Below, piece after piece: positions 47,811 to 61,507 of a DNA stretch of 64,000 nucleotides. The first letter of the stretch is position 1. The number at the start of each line of letters is the position of its first letter. Under the pieces are notes generated by a model that had not been told where the DNA came from, searched no databases, and saw only the letters and a program-made list of their open reading frames with translations. This DNA comes from Clarkia xantiana subsp. parviflora (lineage: Eukaryota; Streptophyta; Magnoliopsida; Myrtales; Onagraceae): NCBI GenBank assembly GCA_036873135.1, contig JAPTYO010000002.1, positions 45,685,452 through 45,749,451 of the forward strand. Direction: 5' to 3'. The translations under genes were made by a program, and so were the position numbers.

Positions 47811-48560
47811 ATGGATCTGCTGCATGTTCCAACTTTTTTGCTCCATCTGGTAGTTGTGGTTGATCTGAAGAGGAAATGCCATTTGGTTACTACTGACCGG
47901 TTTAGACCTCACCGTAAAACGGATGTACGGCTTGGTTCGGGGACGCGCATGAATTCTACACATGGTAGGTAGAATTTTGGCACGGAAGTTCTTGAATCTT
48001 TCACATTTCACGTGGTTGCGACCTTGTCGAAGTGGTCGTCTGATCTGTAAAAAGAGTAAGCACACTCAAATCTCAAGGAAATAATCAAGTACAATTCATC
48101 GTACCTGAGCGTTGGATATCCCGAGTGCGCAATTTATTCGTCATGCAACTAGATGACTACATGTTCTTTTTTGTTGCCCCGTTTGGCCGGCAGAACTTAT
48201 ATGTACATGATACCTAACCAAGGGTACCTGAAAAGAGTGAATGAAAAATCAGTGTAGAGCATATGAGAAATCATGCATGATTTTTTTTATTTTTTTTGAA
48301 AACTCTAAAGTCATTCATTTCATAATTTTGATTACATTTCAGAAAGAATCAGAATTTACGATCTAAGGTGTTTTTCACAATCATGGCATTAAATGAGCTC
48401 GTTGAGTGCATAATCTGGCTCGAACGTAAGATAGATGTTCAAAACAAAGTTTTTTCAAACATGTTTTCTCGTCCTTTGCTTAATCTCGAATAATCGCACT
48501 CAACTGCACAGTTAAACTATTTTCTCAAAAAAAACAAAAAAATCAAATCTCTTTTTTTAA
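47811..48560. other. No gene seen
   Basis: Mixed-composition sequence with short frames only. It is probably repeat-derived, since it joins the LTR on its left and degenerate repeats on its right. Confidence 0.4.
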
Positions 48561-49135
48561 ATGCTAGCTCATGCGAAGGTTGAGAAGATCTTGTCGAAAA
48601 AGTGCAACACACCTTAGATAAAAATGAATGACACTTTGATTTTTTTTTAAATGCTCATGCATGCTCGAAAGTTAAAATTCTACTGTTAAAAAAATTTAAA
48701 ATTTACAACAGTTAACCTGAATGGTACATATGGAATGCATGTACGAGATGAAAAATCCAGGTAAAGTTTTTTTATAAAAAGAAATGCAAATTCAATGCAT
48801 GTTTGGAATTAAAAACTCAACAACTAAGAGAAGATTTACAATCTATCTAAAAAATCGTTTTTCCTAAATCAATGCCAATGAGATGTACATGAGATGAAAG
48901 TTGTACAGTTAAGAAACTTACAAGCTATTCAGGTAAGATGTTTTTTTTTTTTTTTTTAAACAATGCATACGAAATGTATGTTTGAAAAGAAAATTTCTAC
49001 AACTAAATGACTAATTACTTAGCTGAAAAAGTTTTTTTTTTTTTTGTTATTTTTAAAAATGCAATGAGATGAATGAATGAGAAATAAAAGTTATAAAAAC
49101 AGTACTATTTACCTAATAACATTTACAAAAAAAAA
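48561..49135. repeat. Degenerate ~115-bp tandem repeats with poly-T
   Basis: Blocks combining AATGCATG-type sequence, a GAAA-TTCTACAACTAA-like phrase and a run of 8-16 T recur about five times at roughly 115-base spacing, strongly diverged. No coding is seen. Confidence 0.5.
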
Positions 49136-50279
49136 AAAACACAGATAAAACACGACGTGTTATGGGGGTAAAAAATGTGTGGCTTTACTCTACAAGGTAG
49201 GTTTCACTGATAGGCTCCCGACCAGGTGGTTTCCTCCCCCCATCATAGGGATCACAAGACCTTCACAAGCGAGTGGAATTTTTCGGAGTCGTACCGACGG
49301 CCCAGCCGCTCCGGTCGTACCATTATTAACTCTCTGGGGTTCCTAGTTGCCCTGAGTTTTAGGCATTTTGGATATTACACTAAAGTGGTGTGTGTTAATT
49401 CATGTAACACATAATACAATAAAGAAAAATAGTCAGATATAATAAAAAAAAAATTTCACACCTGAAATCACACAAAAACAACCAAGTTGGATCAGTGAAG
49501 TCAAAATATAAAAAATAAATCTACAAATCTCAAACATGGCCAAAAAAAGTGAACATACTGACCCCGAACCCTCATACATGTCCCTAACAAAGTCGTCAAA
49601 TTGTTAGAAGGGAATAAGCACACTTGGAGAGGGCAGTACAACGGAGAGTTGTATGCTGCCAAAAATATGACCTACGGCGAATTACGTTTTGAAACGTGGA
49701 TTTTGAAAGAGTCGCCACTAGTTAATTAAGGCTAACTAGAATCCTAAATCACTAAGCGAATAACGAATTAAACAGCTAGGCATAAAATCGGTCTACGATT
49801 AGAAATTTGAGTTCGGGGGTTCTATTACGAATTAAAAATATAATTTTTAACTATGCCCTTTCGGTACTCGATTCACTTAATTGCCAACTTTATTGTTAAT
49901 CAATTATATGCATGAACGAAAATAAAATATAATAATATCAACAATTATCATACCTATTTAAATCGACACAAACTAACATGATGAACATACATAATTAACC
50001 ATTTATCATTTAATTAATCTACTTATTTAAAACTGTTTATGTAAAATTAAATCTACTAATATAACATATACTAAAAATAATAAAATAAAGAATGTTGCAA
50101 CATGCAATTAGAATTAGAACTATTTGCCTATAGCTAAACTAACATCAACCTACTTATTCTAATATAATAATAATAATAAAACAAAACAAAACAGAAAAAA
50201 AAAACAATTAATAAATAATATAATAAATAAAATTAAAAAAAAAACAAAACAAAAAAGGAAAAGGAAAAGAAGGTTACCT
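49136..50279. other. Repeat-like, non-coding
   Basis: Contains AAGAGTCGCCACTAG and GAGTTCGGGGGTTC (49680-49820), a combination I recall from dispersed plant retroelement leaders; this is from memory and unverified. The rest is AT-rich. No gene is seen. Confidence 0.35.
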
Positions 50280-50640
50280 CCGTATAAAATTTGCAGCAAG
50301 AAAGTCCCCAGCCATGGAGCAACAGAGGGACAACCACCGGCACTCCGGCGGACAGGCTTCCGGTCGGGCGGAAACCACGGCGCGGCAGTAGAGAGGGACC
50401 ACGGTGGCGACGGAAGGATTGCAGGGGCGAGGCCGGTGGTGGCGGGCTGGAGCTGGTCGAGCTGCGGTGGTCACGGCAGGCGAACTGGGCGGCGGGCTGG
50501 CTCCCGATGGCCACTCTGGCGACAGCATGGCGACGATGGAGGTCCGGACAGCAGGGCGACGTTGGGGGGCGACCGTGGCTGGGCGATGCTGGAAGTCTGG
50601 TGCCGACGGGAGGAAACCAATTTACAGAAATAAAAAAAAT
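50280..50640. other. GC-rich island of unknown nature
   Basis: About 350 bases of GC-rich sequence with GGCGG and CCGG repeats inside AT-rich DNA. Frames are open on both strands (50233-50661 minus, 50291-50677 plus) with Pro/Arg/Ser- or Gly/Arg-rich products, as expected from composition alone. I do not call a gene. Similar GC patches occur in leaders of plant retrotransposons. Confidence 0.45.
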
Positions 50641-51011
50641 CACTAGAAGACAAAACAACACGATTTTCGAGAACTAATGTATTATGTTTCACTTTTTTTT
50701 ATGAAAATTGTCTTAGAAAACTATATATAATATTTTAATTAATATAAATTTAGTAGTTGTGCGCATTTAATTTAAATATTTAGTCTTTAGAATTCAGAAA
50801 TAACTACAGTATTAACCACACACATAATTTTTATGAAGTTAGTTGTTGTCAAAATAAATATTCTTTTAAATCTTATCACAATAAAATATAATATACTATT
50901 ATATAAATTAATATAATAATAATAAAGTCACATTATAATGCACATTATAACATATACCAAACAATGTAATCTAACATTACATTCCACATTACAGCACAAT
51001 CAAACACTGCA
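50641..51011. other. AT-rich, no gene seen
   Basis: The phrase ATCTAACATTACATT and variants recur, one of which is the target of the next element. Confidence 0.5.
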
Positions 51012-51020
51012 ATCTAACAT

Positions 51021-51943
51021 GAGTGAATGACCAAAGTAGGTTACTTCTCGAAACTAATTTCCAAACTAGGCTTGTTCAGAAACTAATTCCCAAAATAGGT
51101 CTCTTTACATTTTTAATAATGAATCTTATTTATTTTCCATCCTAAAGTTTACAAGATGTTACAAATGAACCCTCAATCGAAATATAATACAATAAGAAAA
51201 AAAAAATTAAAATTAAAAAGATTATATGTATGAAAAAAAAATGGATAGTAAAAATAATTAATTGATTAAAATACACATTAAAAAATAATCAAACGAATAT
51301 TTTACTGTAGCTTTTAATTCTTAAAAAATATGTGAAATTAAAGGATAAAATTTAATATGAAAATAAATAAGTTAACTTTGTAATGGCAAAAAAAAACTAT
51401 ATAATATAATGATATAAAAAATATTCATCAAAAGTATGAAAATATATATATACAAACTAAAGTTCATTCTTAAATTTATTATATGGATTTTTTAAATTTA
51501 AATTAGTTTATATGTTTTTTTTTCAGTCACTAATTTTATAAATTTAACATGTTTTACTTAGGGTATATGTACGCTTTCATTTTTGTATTTCATACTTAAA
51601 AAATCATGAGTATTTAGTTTATTTACATTTTATATCACATTTTTTTTTATAATCTATTTCTTTAGCATAATTTATTTTTACAATTTTTTTTACTATTACT
51701 AATTTTATTTTTTAGTTTTTAACTTTTACATATAGTTACCTTATTTTTTTTCAATTTTTCTAATATATTTCTTGTATTATATTTCTGTTTAGGGGTCAAT
51801 TGTAACAAAGTATAAACTTTAGGATGTAAAGTTAAAAATATATATGATTAAAAAAATAGAAAAACCTATTTTGGGAATTAGTTTCTAAAGAAGCCTAGTT
51901 TGGAAATAAGTTTGGCTAACAAACCTATTTTGGGAATTCACTC
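51021..51943. mobile_element. MULE-like non-autonomous element
   Basis: This 923-bp element has terminal inverted repeats of about 75 bases beginning GAGTGAAT and continuing with AACTAATTCCCAAAATAGG-type sequence, and weaker inverted similarity further inside. It is flanked by perfect 9-bp duplications ATCTAACAT (51012-51020 and 51944-51952). The interior is AT-rich without a transposase. Nine-base duplications point to the Mutator superfamily. Confidence 0.87.
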
Positions 51944-51952
51944 ATCTAACAT

Positions 51953-52400
51953 TACATTATGTAGTTAACATTTTAATTTTATATTTCAAGTAAAAAAAAA
52001 AATGGAGCTCGACAAGGACATGGCTTACTTTTTTTTTTTTTTGCCAAAACAAGGACATGGCTTACTAAAAAATAGACAAGGACTTATGCCGTGGCGTGGC
52101 AGTCAATGTGGGGACCACTTATGCGTCAAAGCTTCAGTTCAACTTCAAAGTTCAAAGTTTCAAACACACCGTGTACATTGTACAAGCCGTGTTACGATAT
52201 TTTCGTTTGTTTGTTTGTTTTTTATTATTCTTTATATATATCTTATTTAATTTAATAATAAAAACATATTAAACGTAATTTTGTAATTTTAATTCAATTA
52301 AAATTTATATTATAATATTGTTATTAATTCAGATTTTGTGCAGAAAATTCATTTTGATATTATAAGATATTAAAATAATATGTATATTTTATAAAATTAA
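51953..52400. other. AT-rich, no gene seen
   Basis: A short phrase, ACAAGGACATGGCTTACT, occurs twice (about 52013 and 52050) either side of a T run. The short frame 52002-52250 has no recognisable motif. Confidence 0.4.
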
Positions 52401-52850
52401 TTTTTAGTACCTTAACTAGTGATTATTGAATTTTAGTATCACAATTGTTTTTGAAATTTAATATTTAAACTATCCGAAATGTGATTATTCAATGACATAT
52501 AACTCAATCCACCTAGTTAATGCTCTCATTGGCCTGACTCCATGCTATACCTAATCAACTAGTATGGGATACCATGTCTAGCATGAGTTTTGGGCCAAGT
52601 TGAGCCACTTTACCTTACATTTATCGATAAAAAATCTAAATAGGTCATTGCTCAATTGGCCGAGCTAGATGACTCGCATTGACATGAGCTCGTGCTAAAC
52701 ATTGTCTTGTAGACTAGTTGATCATGTCTAGTATGAGTACAAGCCAGTGCGAACCTCATATCTAGGTGTATCGAGTCACAAATCATTGAATCACCTCACT
52801 TCTGATAGTTAAGACACCTAAAAGAAGTTGAGTACTAAAATGTAAATGGC
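52401..52850. repeat. Imperfect inverted repeat, possible MITE
   Basis: The left part (about 52405-52515) and the complement of the right part (about 52760-52845) share TTTTAGTAC, AACTATC-GAA and GTGATT-TTCAATGA blocks in order. No flanking duplication could be assigned, so this may be an old MITE. Confidence 0.4.
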
Positions 52851-54375
52851 TATATTCGATGTACTAAAAATGCAATATTCCTTATTAATTAAATTATTAT
52901 AATAAGGGTTGTTATGGTTTTTTATATGTTTATTTATATTTATTTTATTATTATTATTATTAAAACATATTACTAGTTATTTACTTAGGGGTTGCGCATA
53001 ATTCTCATTCAATAAAAGTTTATATTATAATATTATTAAATCACATTTTTTTCAAAAAGTTCAATAATATTAAAAAAAACATGTTTATTTTATAAAAAAT
53101 ACTTTTCAATGCATCAACTTTTTAGTACATCAATATATTTGATGTACAAATGTTTGTTCTTGATTTGAGGAAGAAAATTTGGGGAAGAAGATGGAAGGAG
53201 TAAAAAATGGTTTCGCTTAAGTGGTTATGTAGAATTCACATGCGTTATTTTAACGAAAAACAAATCAACGATTCGTGGCAATCAATTTTAAATTATAAAA
53301 AGGGTTTAAGACACAAAAAACTTAAGTCGGGACAATAGTGATTTTGGTGTAGAAATAGGGTAGCAATTTGATATTATTCCCTGTTTTTTTAAATAATTTT
53401 TTTTAGACTTTACTTAATTTTTATATGTAATTTAATCAAATGTAAAAATATTTTAAATTCTGAAATTATTCTTTATTTTTTTTATATAAATATTGTATTT
53501 TTTTATTTAAGTTATTTTTATTATATAAAATTTATTGAAATTAAATATTATATTACTTATCAACTAGGAGCCGACTTACACTTATTTAGTATGTCATCTG
53601 CCACATGTGACCACTTAATTGCCAAAACCAATGCGAACAAAAAATACAGTCATAAAATATAAAGGAGAAAATAAGAAAATATTTAGGGATTATAACCGAT
53701 CACTGATGCCAACAGTAAACCATGTGAACTATTGACCTAAATTAAAACTGTTAATAATCAAATCACTATGTCAACTTTCAACCATAAATTGCTACTCGAA
53801 CTTTCGCGTTACCAAATTGTAATTTCGTCAAAGCAGTTCTTTTACGTATATCCACTATAGACTCAATAAGATATTAAAATGATTACATTAAAATATCTTC
53901 AATTGAAATTGGTTAGAGGTTCAATAAAATGTATTTTAATGTAATCCTTTTAATTTTTTGCAGAATTTATATTGGACAGACGTACAAAGAACACCATGTT
54001 ACTGACACATGCATATTTATGTTCAAGTTATAATATAGGTAGCAATCTAGTCTGCATTTAAAATTTCAGATTCAAATTTTGAAAAATCAAAGTTGATGTA
54101 ATGGATTTTTAATTTGGTATTAGTTTAGCTACTGATTTGATTATTAAACCTAAATAAAATAAAATTAGTTGAAGAAATAAAATAAAGGACAGAATGGTGA
54201 ACGCGGTAAGAGCGTTGATTGATTTCTTCAACACTTACAAAGCGCGAGTTTTGTCCGAAGAAATCGAAAACGTCTCTCTCCGCTCCTTTTTCCTCTGCAT
54301 ATCGTTCGCTCCAGTGAAAAGCTAACAGAAGAGAAGATCTTCAAGCTTCTCAAAGCGAAGGAATTCTCCAAGGAA
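52851..54375. other. AT-rich intergenic DNA and calmodulin 5' region
   Basis: No gene is seen. The last ~150 bases become pyrimidine- and GC-richer (CTCTCTCCGCTCC near 54275) and are probably the calmodulin 5' UTR. No clear TATA box could be chosen. Confidence 0.5.
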
Positions 54376-55700
<1,325 letters not shown>

Positions 55701-56019
55701 GGCAGTCTCAATGACCAACCCTTTTGCCTTTCCCCCTCTTGTTTATTAACAATTTTCATGTTTGACGTTCTTGGTCTGGTTGGATTTGTGGTGGGATGTT
55801 TCAGTTTCACCCTTTGCCATGTCTCTTAATGTAGCTGCTTTTGTTTGTCCTTTCACCTTTGCTTCTCATTTCTGGTTTGTCTATGGTTCCTAAACTCATT
55901 GGTATCTTAGGTTGCAGAAAGATGATCAATGTAACTGTGCCCCCAATGTTTAGAAATTGGAAAAAAATTGTCTTGTGCTGAGTGCCACAGTTCTATGATA
56001 TTATTTTGTTGCTTAAACA
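55701..56019 (+). other. Calmodulin 3' UTR and flank
   Basis: T-rich sequence after the TAA without another frame. No canonical AATAAA was found; the end of the transcript cannot be placed. Confidence 0.5.
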
Positions 56020-56027
56020 CCCCGATG

Positions 56028-56855
56028 CAGTGTTTTGAAAACCGGATCGGACAGGCGCTCGAACCGGGTCAGATCGCAAACCGGGCATGGTACCGGTCCG
56101 GTTCCAGTAAAAGATCGGAATGTTGATCAAACCGGGTTCTGTGAGAGGAAACCGGGTTCGACCGGGTCGAACCGTAAAAACCGGAGCCGGTCCAACCGTG
56201 AGAGTAGATAAAAATCTGAATTCTTTATTGAAAATTTTAAACTAACCACTATCAGAGAAGGCCCTTCTAATTTTGTTCTCTTCTTTTGAGTTCATGCGAG
56301 CTGGAAGGTCACGCTCACGGCGGTGCCGTTGAGGTCTATAATCAACGGCATTATGAGAACTCATTGAACGATCTGTCGAATTAACACTTGTAGTTGCTAT
56401 CAGGAGATTGGGAGGGTGGTTGGAATATTAAATTGGAGAGTTACAGAGTCTGCCATTACGAGATTGACTGCTTTCTCAGCCGCAGTTCACCCTCCGAATT
56501 CAATTTTGCTGACCAAATGGACGACTGCAAGAAGATTATGACTACAGCGGAAGAATATGTGAAACAAAGCAGAGGAGAAGAGAAAATTATATAGATCCTT
56601 GGCAGCTGTCACTTCACCTTGCTTTCTGAGGCAGCTTCTCCTTATCCTTACTCTTCACTTTTCCATACTAGGTAGGGATTTACGGATTCTAATTATATAT
56701 GCATATGGGCCTTGGCCCAATTATATGTGCATATGAAATATTATCTTCAGCAGTAACGTGAAATTTGTGGAGGCATTGGACGGTCGGTCAGACCGGTTGA
56801 ACCGTGAATCGGGCAACTCTTCGGTTCAACATTCAGTCCGGTTTTCAAAACACTG
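56028..56855. mobile_element. hAT-type MITE next to calmodulin
   Basis: This 828-bp element has terminal inverted repeats CAGTGTTTTGAAAACCGGA at both ends, and is flanked by 8-bp near-duplicates CCCCGATG (56020-56027) and CTCCGATG (56856-56863). The ends are rich in AACCGG/CCGGTT. Eight-base duplications and CAG-type ends fit the hAT superfamily. No transposase is encoded; the frame 56394-56594 has no known motif. Confidence 0.87.
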
Positions 56856-56873
56856 CTCCGATGAGTTTTCAAT

Positions 56874-57196
56874 TGATGTTTTTCTTTGATAAACAAGAAC
56901 AGAGAATAATTTGCAGAGCAGATTTTTTATTTTTATTCAACTGAGACTTAAGGATTTTATACAAGATACTCTGCAACTAAAAACCCTACTTTGTAGCTTA
57001 ACACGTGCTCCACTTCTGCACTATTTCAACTAACCTTAAATCAAGCTAACTAACAGAGAATGCAACTGACTTCTAGCCTAAGAATCACCAACTGTGCTGA
57101 CTTGACATCTAAGAAATCGAAACCAACAGATTTCCTACCATTACCCGACTTAACTTAACTAACTATGAAGTAAAATGAAACTTGAATTAACTAATA
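56874..57196 (-). repeat. 3' LTR of the Copia element
   Basis: This 323-bp LTR begins TGATGTTTTTC and ends AACTAATA, where the partner ends AACTAACA. It lacks a 20-base stretch after AAGAACA and a short ACTTTGT duplication that are present in the right LTR. Confidence 0.9.
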
Positions 57197-57209
57197 TTCT
57201 CCTCCTAAT

Positions 57210-60200
57210 TCAGGTTACTACAAACTCCCAGCTTCTCCCTAAGAAACTCGAATCTGTTCTTTGAAAGGACTTGGTGAAAATATCTGTTGTTTGTTGTTCA
57301 GCTGGACAGTATAACAACTTCACTTCTCCTTCCTTCTGAATCTCCCTTAGAAAATAATACTTGACTTTGAAGTGCTTAGTCCTTCCATGAAAGACTGGAT
57401 TCTGATATATTGTTATGGCTGCTTCAAAAATCTCAGTAGCTTCTTCTTGGACTTCTTCAAGATCTTGTAGTAACTTTCTTAGCCAAATGGCTTGTTTTGC
57501 TGCTGCTGAGGCTGCTAAGAACTCAGCTTCTGCTGTTGAAAGGGCCACCACTTCTTACTTCTTAGATCTCCATGAAAAACATCCAGTCCCAAGTGAGAAG
57601 CAATAACCAGAGGTGCTCCATCCATCATCCTCTGAACCAGCCCAATCACTATCTGAAAAACCTTTCAGTTTAAAACACTGACTTTGCCCAAACTTGATGC
57701 CAAAGTCTTGAGTTCCTTTCAGATACCTCACCACACGTTTTGTAGCAATCAAATGCAACTCACTAGGATGATTTAAGAACCTAGAATGAACACTTACTGC
57801 ATATAAAATATATGGACGTGTTGCAGTGAAGTATATTAAGCACCCAATCAGCCTTCTTCTGTAAGTCTTCTCATCTATTGTAGCTGCTCCATCATTCTTT
57901 TGCAGCTTTGGTTTGAGAATCATTGGTGTGCTTACTTCCTTACACTCCTCCATCTGAAATCTTTTCAAGATCTCCTTTAAATATTTTCTTTGGCAAATGA
58001 ACACTTCATGCTGCTTTTGCTTCACTCCGATTCCCAGGAAATATGACATTTCACCCAAGTCAGACATTTCAAATATCTGCATCATTTTCTTCTTAAACTC
58101 CTCGATTTGAATGACATTACTTCCCGTGACTAGTAAGTCATCTACATACAAGGAGACTATCACCACATCTGTGCCTGATTTAAAAACATAAAGGGTGGAC
58201 TCACTGGGACTTTTGTCAAATCCAAGTTGTAGCAAGTGATCATCTATTTTGCTGTACCATGCTCTTGGAGCTTGTTTGAGTCCATAAAGACCCTTCTTCA
58301 GTTTGTAGACTCTTCCTTCTTGACCTGGAACCACAAACCCCTCAGGTTGCTCAACAAAAATCTCTTCTTTTAACTCTCCATTTAGAAAGGCAGATTTCAC
58401 GTCGAGTTGAGCTATTTTTCATCCTTTATGAGCAGCAATTGACAATAGTAATCGAATAGTGTCTAGTCTAGCCACATGTGCAAAAGTTTCATAGAAATCA
58501 ACTCCCCATACTTGAACATAGCCTTTCACCACTAATCTTGCTTTGTGCTTGTTGATGGAGCCATCAGGATTTAACTTGGTTCTGAAAACCCACTTAACCC
58601 CAATGATTTTTCTTCCTTTTGGTCTCTCCACCAACTCCCAGGTTTGATTCTTCTCAATCATGGCAAGCTCCTCCTCCATTGCAATTTGCCATTTCTTATT
58701 TTCTTTAGCAGCTGCATAATTTCCAGGTTCAAGAACTACCACGTTACATCTTTGGTATATCTCAGCAAGTGACTTGGTACCTCTTACTGGTTCATCATCT
58801 ATGAGATCATCATCATCAAGGGTCACTTGCTGTTCAGCTTCAGCTTCTCTGGACCAATCCCACTTCTCATATTCAAGGAAATGCACATCCCTACTTACTG
58901 TAATCTTGCCCTTCCTTGGGTTGTAAACTCTATAGGCATTTGAGACTTGACTGTAGCCTACAAAGATCCCAGCTTCTGCTCTTTCATCGAGCTTATCCAC
59001 TTTCACTAATGGCACACCAGCATAGCAAACACAACCAAAAACTTTAAGATTTTTAAATTTAGGTTTGCTGTCATACCAGGCTTCATGAGGAGTTTTTTTC
59101 TCTAAGGCACGATTTGGAAGCTTGTTTAGCAAGAATACTGCAGTGTGTGCAGCCTCAACCCATAAGCTTTTAGGAAGCCCTTTATCATGCATAAGGCATC
59201 TAACCATCTCCATAATTTTCCTATTCTTCCTTTCACTGACTCCATTCTATTGAGGATTGAACGACACAGTAAGATGGTGCTCAATCCCAGCATCTTTACA
59301 AAAATCATCAAATCTGTATGAGGTGTATCTTTGCCATTGTCAGATCTAATGACCTGAATTTTGTTGCCACTCTGATTTTCGATCCAAGCTTTGAAAGCTC
59401 GAAACACCCCTGCCACCTCTGACTTGAACTTCAGAAAGTAAATCCAACACATTCTAGTGCAATCATCAATGAAGATGATGAAATACTTGCTTCCATTAAG
59501 TGAGGGAGTCGCTTGAGGACCACATACATCTGTGTGGATGACCTGTAGCTTTGAGTTGGCCCTCCAAGATGACTCATCGAATGGTAGCTTACTCCTTTTG
59601 ACAGTTAAGCAAGCTCTGCAGTTTGGGAATGACTCTACTGCTTCTGGAAAACCTATCGCCATGTCATCCTTTTTCATTTGTTGTAGTGCATTATGATGAA
59701 AATGGCCCAATCTTTTGTGCCAAACCTCAGTAGAAACAACTTGACTAGGGCATGCTGTGACTATAGCCTCACATGGATTCAAAGAAAATATTTTCCCTTT
59801 CATTTTAATCTTGAACAGCTTTCTACCATTTTGATCAATTATTATACACTGCTTATCTTCGAATAGCAACTTGAAATTTTTCTCAATTAATTGACCAACA
59901 CTAAGCAGATTCTGATTTATCTCAGGCACATACAACACATCATGAAGCAATTTGTACCTAAGCTGCTATTAATGGCCACAGTTCCTCTTCCTTTGACAGA
60001 AATAAACTCTCCATTTCCAATTTTCACCTTGGAAAGTACTGACCTGTCAAGATGTTTGAAGAGACTCACATCACTAGTCATGTGACTAGTGCATCCACTG
60101 TCAACCAGCCACCCTTCACTTGAGCCTCCAACAGTGAAATATGAAGCTACAAACAATTGCTCCTCTTCCTCATGGACAGCAGCTTGAGGCTCTTTCTTTG

Positions 60201-61113
60201 GCCGGTTGTACTTTTCTGGGCATATCATCTCCACATGCCCCATTTTTTAACATCTTCTACATTTGATGTCTGGTCTCTTCCAACATTTGTAGTGAGGATG
60301 GTTGTCCCTGCCACAATGCTTGCAGGAAGAGTGATTTTTCCCTTTGGGGACTTTGTATGAACTAGACCCATCTTCTCCTCCATTATTCTTGTTCTGACAC
60401 TTATTCTCCTTTCCGTTTGGACTAAGGTGAAGTTTAGCTTTCAAAGCATCTTCAACTGCCCCATCTTCACGCATTAATCTCCTATGTTCATGTGCTTGAA
60501 GTGCACTAAGGAGTTCTGCCAATTTTAGGGTTGACATATCCCTAGTGTTCTCCAAGGAGGCAATAGTTGCTTCAAATCTCTCAGGAAGAGAGACTAAGAT
60601 CTTCTCTACAATTCTGCTGTCCTTCATCTCCCTACCAAGAATTATGACTTGATTTGCCAGGTTAATCAATCGATCTGAGTACTCTTGAATAGTCTTAGAC
60701 TCCTTCATCTGCTTCTTCTCGAATTATCTGATCAAGTTCAGTGACTTCATGCCACGAATCTTGTCGTCTCCTTTGTATTCTGACTCCAAGAAGTCCCAAA
60801 TAGCATTTGCAGACTGTAAGGACATAATTCTGCTGAATATTGCAGGAGTGACAGCAGAGAAGAGGCACGACTTTGCACGAGCCTTCCCTGTCTTCTTCTC
60901 TCTTTGGACCTTAATTTGTGCTAATGGGGGATTGTTTGGAAGAGCAGGAATCTCGTAATCCTCCTCAACAGCCTCCCACAGATCAGCACCCTCCATGAAA
61001 GCAGACATCTTAATCGACCAAGCTTGATAATTCGAGCCATCAACCTTTGGTGGTGCATTTGCAGAAAGCGTCGTCCATAGATGATATTTGGTGAGTAATC
61101 TCAAATTAGACAA
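57210..61113 (-). pseudogene. Copia gag-pol polyprotein with stops and frameshifts
   Basis: In order on the minus strand: gag start with DGSNYQAWSIKM; gag core (60708-60247) with zinc knuckle CKHCGRDNHPHYKC and a second knuckle; protease WLVDSGCTSHMT (about 60100); pre-integrase WHKRLGH; integrase HTDVCGP and [19 protein letters not shown] and catalytic YVDDLLVTG (about 58140); RNase [12 protein letters not shown] to VVALSTAEAEF. In-frame stops lie at 60724, 60247, 58419 and 57555; each replaces a codon that the family normally reads through. Frame breaks lie near 59940 and 59330. It cannot make protein as it stands. Confidence 0.9.
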
Positions 61114-61146
61114 TCACTCAGACCTCACAGATCCCTCAAGCAGTAT

Positions 61147-61158
61147 GCTCTGATACCA
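61147..61158 (-). other. Copia primer-binding site
   Basis: The minus strand reads TGGTATCAGAGC one base inside the LTR at 61160. It is the same primer type as at 2689 and 47210. Confidence 0.9.
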
Positions 61159-61159
61159 C

Positions 61160-61507
61160 TGTTGTTTTTCTTTGATAAACAAGAACAAAATACAGCAGAA
61201 AAACATAGAATAATTTGCAGAGCAGATTTTTTGTTTTTATTCAACTGAGACTTGGGGATTTTATACAAGATACTTTGCAACTAAAAACCCTACTTTGTAC
61301 TTTGTAGCTTAACACGTGCTCCACTTCTGCACTATTTCAACTAACCTTAAATCAAACTAACTAACAGACAATGCAACTGATTTCTAGCCTAAGAATCAGC
61401 AACTGTGCTGACTTGACATCTAAGAAATCGAAACCAACAGATTTCCTACCATTACCCGACTTAACTTAACTGACCATGAAGTAAAATGAAGCCTGAATTA
61501 ACTAACA
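61160..61507 (-). repeat. 5' LTR of the Copia element
   Basis: This 348-bp LTR begins TGTTGTTTTTC and ends AACTAACA, followed by the TCAAT duplication. It contains the longer form of two length variants relative to the left LTR. Confidence 0.9.

Larger units (their letters stand above)
56874..61507 (-). mobile_element. Complete but decayed Ty1/Copia element
   Basis: This 4634-bp element has LTRs at 56874-57196 and 61160-61507 and a perfect 5-bp duplication TCAAT (56869-56873 and 61508-61512). On the minus strand: primer site (61147-61158), gag, protease, integrase, RT and RNase H, all present, then a GGAGGAGAA purine tract against the 3' LTR. It lies 18 bases from the hAT-type MITE. The LTRs differ by substitutions and by two small length changes, so it is older than the TA...TA and family 2 elements. 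Confidence 0.93.

Noticed and set aside
50233..50677. Frames of 142 and 128 codons on both strands in the GC-rich island
   Set aside because: GC-rich sequence is open by chance in many frames. Products are low-complexity with no start or splice context.
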